From assembly GCA_966212505.1 (NCBI GenBank), contig CBIHRS010000012.1:62001-126000 (forward strand): 64,000 nucleotides of DNA, in the 5' to 3' direction. The DNA comes from CAMLIZ01 sp966212505. Its GTDB lineage: Bacteria > Pseudomonadota > Gammaproteobacteria > Burkholderiales > Burkholderiaceae_C. Positions 42,246-50,117 of the stretch are shown one piece after another; within the stretch, counting starts at the first letter, position 1, and every line of letters starts with the position of its first letter. Below the pieces are notes generated by a model. It worked only from the letters and a program-made list of their open reading frames with translations. It ran no database searches and was not told the DNA's origin. Made by a program: the position numbers and the translations under genes.

Positions 42246-43431
42246 TCTCCACCGTGGACGCGACGATGCGCGTGCCGTCGGCCGAGACGCTGCCGGTCAC
42301 CTTGACGCGCACGTTGGTGCCGCTCAGGTTGGCCGCGGTGCCGCCCACGAAAGCTGCGCTCGTGTAGTCGACCAACTGGTTATGCACCTTGAAGGTCTTG
42401 GCGGTGGTGTCCAGATTGGCGACCACGCCGACCAGCGTGTAGTCGTCGCCATGGCCGCCGCCGCGGTGCGTGACCGTGACCTGCCGCGCCACCAGCACAC
42501 CATTGACCAGGCTGCCCTCGACCTCCACCGACACGCCGGCCGCGACCGTGCCGTTCACCGTCGCGTTGCTGGCATCGACGGCCTGGCCATCGACGCTGAA
42601 CGAGCTGCTGCTGGTGAACGAGGTGACCAGGCCCGAGACTTCCGCGCCATCGCGGTTGCTCGGCGGCTGGTGCACGTTGCCGAACGACTGCACCGTCCAC
42701 ACGCCGGCCACCGGCGTGGCGGCGAGCTTCACGCGCACCGTCTGGCCATTGGCCAGGGCGGCCGGCACCTTGCTCGCACTCGCATAGCTGAAGCTGGTGC
42801 TGCCGATCTTGAAGGTCTTGGCGGTGGTGTCGAGGTTGCTCACCACGCCGCGCAGCACGAACTGCGAACCATTGGACACCGACTCGATGCGGGTCAACCG
42901 GTACACGCCGCTGGCCTCGGGCAGCGCCCACACCTGCACCACGTCGCCCACGTGCAGCGACGCCAGGCCGCTGGAGAGGCCGCTGCCGAACACGGTGGCG
43001 CTGTCGGTCTTGAGCGTCTGGCCGAACACGGTGACGGTGCCGGCCGTGGTGTCGACCGCGGCCACCGGGCCGACCAAGCCGGTCGCGATGCGCACCGTGG
43101 CCGCCGTGGCGCTCTTGCCGCCCGCGCCGCCACCGACGATGGCGGTGGCGTCGACCTCGACGGTCATGCCCAGGCGCAGTTCGCTGCCGTTGCGGGTGAC
43201 GTTGTCGCCCTCGTCGTCGAGCACGCTGGCATTGGTGTCGTCGAATTCGACGCCGCTGACGAAGATGGAGCCGAAGCCTTCGATCGGGCCCGCGGCATAC
43301 GAAGTGATGGAGCCGGTGCCGCCAGTGCCCACGCCGCCGCCGCCGCCGCAACCGAAGAGCAGCGAAGCACCGAGCAAGGCAGAAGCGAGGCCGCGCAGCC
43401 GCGGCCAGGAGAAGACGGACGTGATGTTCAT
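42238..43431 (-). CDS. DUF5666 repeat lipoprotein 1
   Basis: This 397-aa lipoprotein has lipobox LFGC (Cys 28) followed by a Gly-rich spacer and about five repeated beta modules of the DUF5666/OB-like kind: GPIEGFGSIFVSGVEFDD, GPVAAVDTTAGTVTVFGQTL, RGVVSNLDTTAKTFKIGS, SGLVTSFTSSSSFSVDGQAV and VGVVANLDTTAKTFKVHN. It is probably a surface or periplasmic binding protein of unknown ligand. The upstream DUF6502 gene overlaps it by 4 bp. A paralogue lies at 44425. Confidence 0.87.
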   Translation of the reverse strand: MNITSVFSWPRLRGLASALLGASLLFGCGGGGGVGTGGTGSITSYAAGPIEGFGSIFVSGVEFDDTNASVLDDEGDNVTRNGSELRLGMTVEVDATAIVGGGAGGKSATAATVRIATGLVGPVAAVDTTAGTVTVFGQTLKTDSATVFGSGLSSGLASLHVGDVVQVWALPEASGVYRLTRIESVSNGSQFVLRGVVSNLDTTAKTFKIGSTSFSYASASKVPAALANGQTVRVKLAATPVAGVWTVQSFGNVHQPPSNRDGAEVSGLVTSFTSSSSFSVDGQAVDASNATVNGTVAAGVSVEVEGSLVNGVLVARQVTVTHRGGGHGDDYTLVGVVANLDTTAKTFKVHNQLVDYTSAAFVGGTAANLSGTNVRVKVTGSVSADGTRIVASTVEIR

Positions 43432-44333
43432 GATTGTTCCTTGGTCGAGCGGCGGGCCTTGCGTGCGGCAGGCGGCGCATCGACGGCGGACGAGGATTGG
43501 AGCGATTCGTTGAACGTGTAGAGGCCGATGCGCAGGCGCCGGTCGAACGGGCGCTCCTGCTGGCGATCGTCCTCGATCATCTTTTCGAGCATGGGCACCG
43601 TGGCCTCGATCAGCGTCTGCCACTGCGCGCGCACCAGCGCCTTCACCTGCTCCATCGAGGCCGACGACATCTCGCCGGCGAACACCGCCTGCTCGAAATG
43701 CTGCTCGCCATCGTTGAGCACGTTCTCGACCGCGGCGCTCAGGTGGTCGCCGACGTTGTCGCCGAGGAAGCCCAGCATGCGGATCGCATCGCCGCGCGGC
43801 ACGAAGGCATCGCGCTCGAGCGTGACGGTGTCGGCCTGGTGGTCGAGGGTGGCCAGGCCCAGGCGCACCAGCTCGTCGAGCAGGCTGCGCGGATGGACAT
43901 CGCGCGTGATCGACTGCGCCAGCGTCTCGAAGCTGAGCTCGCCGGCCGTCTGCGTCTGTCGCGGCAGCACGCGCGGCAGGCCGCGGCGGTCGCGATAGTC
44001 GGGCGAGGTGGTCCAGTGGGCGAAGACCTCGGCCGCGAGCGAACGCGGACGCGTGGTCGCGCGCTTCTCGCCTTCGATCAGGCGCGTGACCTCGCGGCGG
44101 TTGATGCCGGTGGCGGTGCTGATGCGGCTCACCATGCGCGTGGCGCCGGGCTCGGGCTGGGCCTCGCGCGCGGCCTGCACGAAGGCCTGCTTGAACTGCT
44201 CTTCGGCCGCTGCATAGGGCAACCCGCGTGCGACTGCCAGCCGGGCCAGCGGCAGCAGCACGGCCGCCAATGCATCGGCCAGGGCCCGGTGCTCGGGCGG
44301 CTGTGTCACGTCGTCGGTGGTGGGTGCGGTCAT
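43428..44333 (-). CDS. DUF6502 family protein
   Basis: This 301-aa cytoplasmic protein matches DUF6502. Its N-terminal part (LPLARLAVARGLPYAAAEEQ and VSRISTATGINRREVTRLIE) looks like a helix-turn-helix domain, and the rest is helical. DUF6502 genes often precede DUF5666 lipoprotein genes in Burkholderiales, and here the pair is translationally coupled (ATGA). It may be a regulator of the lipoproteins, but DNA binding is not shown. The ATG at 44333 is preferred to an in-frame start at 44372. Confidence 0.82.
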   Translation of the reverse strand: MTAPTTDDVTQPPEHRALADALAAVLLPLARLAVARGLPYAAAEEQFKQAFVQAAREAQPEPGATRMVSRISTATGINRREVTRLIEGEKRATTRPRSLAAEVFAHWTTSPDYRDRRGLPRVLPRQTQTAGELSFETLAQSITRDVHPRSLLDELVRLGLATLDHQADTVTLERDAFVPRGDAIRMLGFLGDNVGDHLSAAVENVLNDGEQHFEQAVFAGEMSSASMEQVKALVRAQWQTLIEATVPMLEKMIEDDRQQERPFDRRLRIGLYTFNESLQSSSAVDAPPAARKARRSTKEQS

Positions 44334-44424
44334 TGAGTACATCGATTCGCGTCGGCCAAAAACACGGCGCACATACCGGGATGGTAGTGCGCCGTTCGTT
44401 GCCGCCGACGCGACTGTCGTCTAT

Positions 44425-45630
44425 TCAGGGCTCGAACTCTATTCTGGTTGCGATCAGTTTCAGGTGATCCCCCGACAGCTGACCCTTGACCTCGACCTTG
44501 CGGCCATTGGCCAGATCGGCCTCGGTGCCGCCGCTGAAGGCCGCGCCGCCATAGTCGACGACGATGCCCCGCAGCATGAAGGTCTGCGCCGTGCTGTCCA
44601 GCGAAGACAACACGCCATGCAATTCGATCGGATGATCGCCCGGCCCATGGCCTGCGACCTCCACGCGGCTCGCCTGCAGCGTGCCGCCGACCATGCGTCC
44701 CTGCACCTCGACCTCGACACCCAGCGCCAGCCCGCCGCTGCCCCGCGGGAAGCTCGCCTGGCTCGCATCGACCGGAATGCCGTTGACGCTGAACTGCGAG
44801 GCCGAACTGAACGCGGTGATGCTGCCGTGGAGATGAGCGCGGTCATGGTCTTCAACCTTGCGCACGCCGGCGCGGATGCTGATCGCGACCCACTGGCCAT
44901 TGACCTGGGCCTTCTGCAACCGCACGCGCACCCGCATGCCATTGTCGAATCCTGCCGGCAGATCCGCATCGGCCACAGAGGCATACGAGATCGTCGCGCC
45001 ACCTATCGTGAATGTTTTCACGAAAGTATCCAGGCCCGCGACGACGCCGCGCAGCTTGAACACCGGCGCAGCAGCATCGGCCTCGATGCGCGTGGCCACG
45101 TAGCGGCCGGTGGCGGCATCGAACAAGGCATTCACTTCGATCACGGTACCGGCCGCGATGCCGCCGAGCCCACCGCCCAGGCTTTCGCCGAACACGGTGG
45201 TCGGCTTCACTTCGACCGTCTGGCCCAGCACGACCAGCGTGGACGCTGCGGTGTCGACGCTGGCCACCGGGCCGACGATCTCGCTGCCGAAGCGGATGCG
45301 CAGCGCCTGCGCAGTGGCCTTGCCATCGTCGATCGCCGAGCCATCGATCTCGACGACCGAGCCCAGCTTCAGCGCGCTCGAGTCACCGCTCGCCCCATCG
45401 TCGTCGGTGATGCTGGCGCGGCTGTCGTCGAAGCGCACGCCGTCGACGATCACCGAGCCGAAGCCGGTGATCGGCCCTTGTGCATACGACGCAGAGGCAG
45501 CGGTTGCCGCAGCGGGCTCATCGTCGGCCGCTCCGCCACCGCAGCCCGCCACCACGCCGATGACCAGCAGCGCCGCCGCAGCAGCGCCGAACACGGTGCG
45601 CAGACGGATCGCATGAATGGGATCCAGCAT
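44425..45630 (-). CDS. DUF5666 repeat lipoprotein 2
   Basis: This 401-aa paralogue of the protein at 42238 has lipobox VAGC (Cys 30) and the same module order: GPITGFGSVIVDGVRFDD, GPVASVDTAASTLVVLGQTV, RGVVAGLDTFVKTFTIGG, GSITAFSSASQFSVNGIPV and HGVLSSLDSTAQTFMLRG. GGAGCGAGGG precedes the ATG at 45630, and a sigma-70-like promoter lies upstream. It is the first gene of a lipoprotein 2 - DUF6502 - lipoprotein 1 block on the minus strand. Confidence 0.87.
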   Translation of the reverse strand: MLDPIHAIRLRTVFGAAAAALLVIGVVAGCGGGAADDEPAAATAASASYAQGPITGFGSVIVDGVRFDDSRASITDDDGASGDSSALKLGSVVEIDGSAIDDGKATAQALRIRFGSEIVGPVASVDTAASTLVVLGQTVEVKPTTVFGESLGGGLGGIAAGTVIEVNALFDAATGRYVATRIEADAAAPVFKLRGVVAGLDTFVKTFTIGGATISYASVADADLPAGFDNGMRVRVRLQKAQVNGQWVAISIRAGVRKVEDHDRAHLHGSITAFSSASQFSVNGIPVDASQASFPRGSGGLALGVEVEVQGRMVGGTLQASRVEVAGHGPGDHPIELHGVLSSLDSTAQTFMLRGIVVDYGGAAFSGGTEADLANGRKVEVKGQLSGDHLKLIATRIEFEP

Positions 45631-45670
45631 CCCTCGCTCCTTCGGATCTGATGAATTTCTTTCTCGATTC

Positions 45671-45699
45671 AGTCTAAATGGACAAAAAACACATTTCAA
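45671..45699 (-). promoter_or_regulatory. Sigma-70-like promoter for DUF5666 lipoprotein 2
   Basis: On the minus strand TTGAAA (45699-45694) and TAGACT (45676-45671) are separated by 17 bp. They sit in an AT-rich patch unusual for this DNA, and predict a transcript start about 35 bp before the gene. Confidence 0.45.
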
Positions 45700-45784
45700 A
45701 GACAAAGCGTCTCCACATGTTTCCGCCTTCCTTGGCGCATCGATTGCCAGGGTGTAGAAAGCGAAGAGCGCACGAGCCCCAACG

Positions 45785-46666
45785 ATGCTGAGAACCGAAG
45801 CCCCGAGCGCCACCCATCTCGATCTCGATCGGTACGACACCCAGGACCTGGTCGATGCCTTCATCGACGACCAGACCCAGGCGCTCGCGGCCGTCCGTGC
45901 GGCCGGCGGGCGCATCGCCGAAGCGGTGGAGGCGGCCGTGCCCCGCATCGCCGCCGGCGGCCGGCTGGTCTATGCCGGTGCCGGCACATCGGGCCGCCTC
46001 GGCGTGCTCGACAGCGTGGAGCTCTACCCCACCTTCTCCTGGCCTCGCGCGCGCGCACTTGCGCTGCTGGCCGGCGGCGAACAGGCCTTGTTCGAAGCCG
46101 TGGAAGGGGCCGAAGACCGCACCGACCAGGGCGCGGCCGACCTGTCGGCGCTCAGGCCCGACCGACGCGACGTGGTGATCCTGCTCGCGGCCTCGGGCAC
46201 CACGCCTTATGTGCTTGGCGCGCTGCAGGCCGCACGCAGTGCCGGTGCGCTCACGATCGGCATCGCCAACAACCCCGACGCGCCGCTGACGCGCGACGCG
46301 GAGATCGCGATCACGCTCGACACCGGCGCCGAGGTGATCTCGGGCAGCACGCGGCTGAAGGCCGCCACCGCGCAGAAGATCGCGCTCAACACGCTGTCGA
46401 GCGCCATCATGGTGCGGCTGCACAAGGTCTACCGCAACCTGATGGTCGACCTGCAGCCCACCAACGCCAAGCTCTACCGGCGCGCGCTGAACCTCACGAT
46501 GCATGCCACCGGCGCCGACGAAGCCCTGGCGCGCGAAACGCTCGAGGCCTGCGGCTACCAGGTCAAGGTCGCGATCGTGGCCATCCTCTCGGGCACCGAC
46601 GTGGCTGCGGCCGAGGCTCGCCTGGCCACGGCCGAAGGCAGCGTGCGGCGCGCGATCGAGGCTTGA
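45785..46666 (+). CDS. murQ: N-acetylmuramic acid 6-phosphate etherase
   Basis: This 293-aa protein is a SIS-domain etherase that removes lactate from MurNAc-6-phosphate during peptidoglycan recycling. Family signatures are the sugar-phosphate loop RLVYAGAGTSGRLGVLDSVE, the ILLAASGTTPYVLGAL segment, and STRLKAATAQKIALNTLSSA with MVDLQPTNAKL. A helical C-terminal lid follows. No phosphotransferase or anhydro-sugar kinase gene lies next to it. Confidence 0.93.
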   Translation: MLRTEAPSATHLDLDRYDTQDLVDAFIDDQTQALAAVRAAGGRIAEAVEAAVPRIAAGGRLVYAGAGTSGRLGVLDSVELYPTFSWPRARALALLAGGEQALFEAVEGAEDRTDQGAADLSALRPDRRDVVILLAASGTTPYVLGALQAARSAGALTIGIANNPDAPLTRDAEIAITLDTGAEVISGSTRLKAATAQKIALNTLSSAIMVRLHKVYRNLMVDLQPTNAKLYRRALNLTMHATGADEALARETLEACGYQVKVAIVAILSGTDVAAAEARLATAEGSVRRAIEA

Positions 46667-46676
46667 GGCTCACCGC

Positions 46677-48713
46677 TCAGAGCGTCGCGGCGAGCCGGCT
46701 CGCCTGGTCGATCGCCCGCTTGGCGTCGAGCTCGGCGGCTTCGTCGGCACCGCCGATCAGGTGCGTCCTGATTCCCAGCGCCTTCAGCGGCTCCACCAGC
46801 TCGCGCAGCGGCTCCTGCCCCGCGCACAGCACCACGTTGTCGACCTCCAGCCAGGTGGGGTCTTCACGCTTCTCGCCATGGCTGATCAGCAGGCCCTGGT
46901 CGGCGATGCGCTCGTAGTTGACGCCATCGATCATCGTCACCTGCTTCATCTTCAGCGTCGCGCGATGGATCCACCCGGTGGTCTTGCCCAGGCGGGCGCC
47001 GAGCTTGCCGGCCGTGCGCTGCAGCATGTAGACCTCGCGTGCCGGCGGGGTGAGATGCGGCTTGATGCCGGTGACGCCGCCGCGCGCCAGCGCCGGGTCG
47101 CCCACGCCCCACTCGGCCAGCCAGGCCTCGCGGTCGAGCGCGGGCGACGGGCCGTCGTGCACCAGGAACTCGGCCACGTCGAAACCGATGCCGCCAGCAC
47201 CGATGATCGCCACGCGGCGGCCCACCGGCTTGCGATGGCGCAGCACGTCGATGTAGCTCAGCACCTTGGGATGCTCCAGGCCCGGAATGCGCGGCGTGCG
47301 CGGCATCACGCCGGTGGCCACCACCACTTCGTCATAACCCGCGGCGGCCAGCGTCTGCGCATCGACGCGGCGGCCGAGCTTCAGCTGCACGCCGGTGCTG
47401 CGCACGCGGAAACGGAAGTAGCGCAGCATCTCGTGGAACTCTTCCTTGCCCGGGATCTGCTTGGCCATGTTGAGCTGGCCGCCGATCTCGTCGGCGCCGT
47501 CGTACAGGTCGACCTCGTGACCGCGCTCGGCGAGCACGCTCGCCGCGGTGAGGCCCGCGGGCCCGGCACCCACCACCGCGAAGCGGCGCCTGCGTTTCGT
47601 GGGCACGAAGTTCAGCTCGGTCTCGTGGCAGGCGCGCGGGTTGACCAGGCAGCTCGCGGTCCTGGCGACGAAGGCATGGTCGAGGCAGGCCTGGTTGCAG
47701 GCGATGCAGGTGTTGATCTCGCCGCTGCGGCCCTGCGCCGCCTTCTTGACGAACTCGGGGTCGGCCAGCAGCGGCCGCGCGAGCGACACCATGTCGGCCA
47801 CGCCGTTGGCCAGCAGCGCCTCGGCCACCTCGGGCGTGTTGATGCGGTTGGAGGTGACGAGCGGGATGCCCACCTCGCGCTTCATCTTCTCGGTGACCCA
47901 GGCGAAGGCGCCGCGCGGCACGCTGGTCGCGATGGTGGGCACGCGCGCCTCGTGCCAGCCGATGCCGGTGTTGATGATGGTGGCGCCGGCACGCTCCACC
48001 GCCTTGGCCAGCTGCACCACCTCGTCCCAGCTGCTGCCGTTGGGCACGAGGTCGATCATCGAGAGGCGGTAGATGATGATGAAGTCGCGGCCCACCGCCT
48101 CGCGGGTGCGCTGCACGATCTCGACCGGCAGGCGCATGCGGTTCTCGTACGAGCCGCCCCACTCGTCGGTGCGCTGGTTGGTGTGCGCCACGAGGAACTC
48201 GTTGATGAAGTAGCCCTCGGAGCCCATGATCTCCACGCCGTCGTAGCCGGCCTCGCGCGCCAGCGTCGCGCAGCGCACGAAGGCCTTGATCTGGCGCTCG
48301 ATGCCGCGTGCCGACAGCTCGCGCGGCGTGAACGGCGAGATCGGCGACTTGATGCGCGACGGTGCCACCGCGAACGGGTGATACGCATAGCGGCCGGTGT
48401 GCAGGATCTGCAGCGCGATCTTGCCGCCTTCGGCATGCACCGCATCCGTCACCTGCCGGTGGCGGCGCGCGGCGCGGTGCGTGGCCAGCATGCCGGCGAA
48501 GGGCTTGGTCCAGCCGGCGATGTTGGGCGCGAAGCCGCCGGTGACCATCAGGCCCACGTCGCCGCGTGCGCGTTCGGCGAAATAGGCGGCGAGCCGGTCG
48601 AAGTGGTTGCCGTCTTCGAGGCCGGTGTGCATGGAGCCCATCAGCACCCGGTTCTTCAGCGTGGTGAAGCCGAGGTCGAGCGGGGCGAGAAGGTGCGGGT
48701 AGGGAGCGGGCAT
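46677..48713 (-). CDS. fadH: NADPH-dependent 2,4-dienoyl-CoA reductase
   Basis: This 678-aa protein has an N-terminal old-yellow-enzyme-like TIM barrel that binds FMN (YPHLLAPLDLGFTTLKNRVL), a [4Fe-4S] Cys cluster (CIACNQACLDHAF with a later Cys), and FAD- and NADPH-binding Rossmann domains (VVGAGPAGLTAASVLAERGH and AIIGAGGIGFDVAEFLVHDG). It reduces 2,4-dienoyl-CoA esters during beta-oxidation of unsaturated fatty acids. The length fits the E. coli enzyme. Confidence 0.94.
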   Translation of the reverse strand: MPAPYPHLLAPLDLGFTTLKNRVLMGSMHTGLEDGNHFDRLAAYFAERARGDVGLMVTGGFAPNIAGWTKPFAGMLATHRAARRHRQVTDAVHAEGGKIALQILHTGRYAYHPFAVAPSRIKSPISPFTPRELSARGIERQIKAFVRCATLAREAGYDGVEIMGSEGYFINEFLVAHTNQRTDEWGGSYENRMRLPVEIVQRTREAVGRDFIIIYRLSMIDLVPNGSSWDEVVQLAKAVERAGATIINTGIGWHEARVPTIATSVPRGAFAWVTEKMKREVGIPLVTSNRINTPEVAEALLANGVADMVSLARPLLADPEFVKKAAQGRSGEINTCIACNQACLDHAFVARTASCLVNPRACHETELNFVPTKRRRRFAVVGAGPAGLTAASVLAERGHEVDLYDGADEIGGQLNMAKQIPGKEEFHEMLRYFRFRVRSTGVQLKLGRRVDAQTLAAAGYDEVVVATGVMPRTPRIPGLEHPKVLSYIDVLRHRKPVGRRVAIIGAGGIGFDVAEFLVHDGPSPALDREAWLAEWGVGDPALARGGVTGIKPHLTPPAREVYMLQRTAGKLGARLGKTTGWIHRATLKMKQVTMIDGVNYERIADQGLLISHGEKREDPTWLEVDNVVLCAGQEPLRELVEPLKALGIRTHLIGGADEAAELDAKRAIDQASRLAATL

Positions 48714-48817
48714 GGTGTGGTGTTGCTGCGAGCCGGCCGAAGCGTATGCCGGCCCGCAGCCCCTGCCCTAGAGCTTGCCCTCCAAAGCCCCCGCGGGTTT
48801 GCCCTGTGTCGACCGAT

Positions 48818-49978
48818 TCAGTTGAACGGGTTCACGAAGTCGACCACGGCCTTCGCCGCATCGCCGGCCTCGTCGGCCCCGGCCTGCACCCAATCGCCCA
48901 GCGTATCGTCGGCGGCATCGAGCACCTGGCCGGCGTCGTGCGCCAGCTGCTCGGCCTGGGTGCCGCCGGGCAGGCCGAGCCGATCGAGCGTCCAGTGCGC
49001 GACGCCACCTGCGCGGTCGGCGGCCCAGGCCTCGATGCGGCCCTTGAAGTCGAGCCCGAGGTTGCCGAGGTCGCCGAGCGAATCGACGCCCGCATCGGCC
49101 GCGCGGCCAGGGTCGGAGACGATCTGCCCCAGCGCCTGCCCGCCCAGCGCCCCCAGCTGGCGCAGCGGATCGACCAGCGGAGTGCCGATGCCCCGGTAAT
49201 CGCGGTCGCCGTTGAACTGCTCGTAGCTCTCGCGGTGCGCGTTCTGCCACGCGGTGTGCTGGCCTTGCGAGATCGGCAGGAACTTCTGCATGTCGCCCAC
49301 GAGCTTCGAGCCGGCCTGGAAGCGCGCGTCCTGCTCGATGGCCGTGCCGCCGCAGCCGTTGTCGCGGAAGTAGAAGGTCTGCTCGCCGCGCAGCACGTGG
49401 CCATCGAGCGTCTTGATGTTGATCGAGCGCTGCGCCGGATCGACCTTGATCTCGACCGGCAGCCACGTCGGCGGTGCGTTGGTGCCGCCGGTCTCGAGCA
49501 TGTAGCGGCCATCGCGCAGCGTGGTCGTGGGCGGGCGGATCTCCATGCCGCCGGCGTTGAACACCTCGTTGGGCTGCTGCACCCAGTGGTCGAACACCTG
49601 CTGCGGCGTGGCGCCGGGAACCTGGCTCTGGTAGAGCGCGTGCGTGACCTCGTGGCCGTCTTCGCCGATCGGTGCATTGGGCTTCAGGCCCGAGAGGATG
49701 CGCGACACCTCGGCATCGTCCGGATAGCGGAAGCTGTCGGGAATCCAGCGGCTTTCATAGCTGGCGGCGGCATAGGCCGCAAGGCGCACCGTCTGGTCGC
49801 GCTGGTATTCCTGCTCGGCATGCGTTCCGCCGACCGCGAGGTCGGGATCGGGGCCGTGCAGGCTGAGGTGGAAGTCGTTGGGCTCGTGGCCTCCGTGATG
49901 AACGCAGGTGTCGGGCTCGGGCGGGCGCAGCGCAACGCTGCGCGCGGTGGAGCCCGCGTCGATGGGCAGCATGGTCAT
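48818..49978 (-). CDS. Hypothetical protein, 386 aa
   Basis: No family is recognised. There is no signal peptide or clear membrane helix. The first 60 residues are His/Pro/Asp-rich (CVHHGGHEPNDFHLSLHG). A middle part includes DGHEVTHALYQSQVPGATPQ and a Cys-Gly pair (RDNGCGGTAIEQD). The C-terminal 130 residues are helical with Gly/Asp/Leu repeats (GDLGNLGLDFKGRIEAWAAD), as seen in self-associating or secreted effector-like proteins. It stands alone between fadH and a sensor kinase gene. Base composition matches its neighbours. Confidence 0.65.
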   Translation of the reverse strand: MTMLPIDAGSTARSVALRPPEPDTCVHHGGHEPNDFHLSLHGPDPDLAVGGTHAEQEYQRDQTVRLAAYAAASYESRWIPDSFRYPDDAEVSRILSGLKPNAPIGEDGHEVTHALYQSQVPGATPQQVFDHWVQQPNEVFNAGGMEIRPPTTTLRDGRYMLETGGTNAPPTWLPVEIKVDPAQRSINIKTLDGHVLRGEQTFYFRDNGCGGTAIEQDARFQAGSKLVGDMQKFLPISQGQHTAWQNAHRESYEQFNGDRDYRGIGTPLVDPLRQLGALGGQALGQIVSDPGRAADAGVDSLGDLGNLGLDFKGRIEAWAADRAGGVAHWTLDRLGLPGGTQAEQLAHDAGQVLDAADDTLGDWVQAGADEAGDAAKAVVDFVNPFN

Positions 49979-50117
49979 GAACTCCCTGTGGCGTTGGAAA
50001 CGCCTACTCTAGGAATTCGGCTCGCGCCCGACATCCGCCTAATCGCAACGCGTGAAACGCCTTGTAGAAAGCGCGCAAAAGCCGCGCGGCGGGCATACCG
50101 GCTGCTCCGCGCCAGGG

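Noticed and set aside
46503..49199. 898-codon frame on the plus strand across fadH
   Set aside because: It covers a clear FadH gene on the other strand and crosses into two unrelated genes; composition is typical of an antisense shadow.
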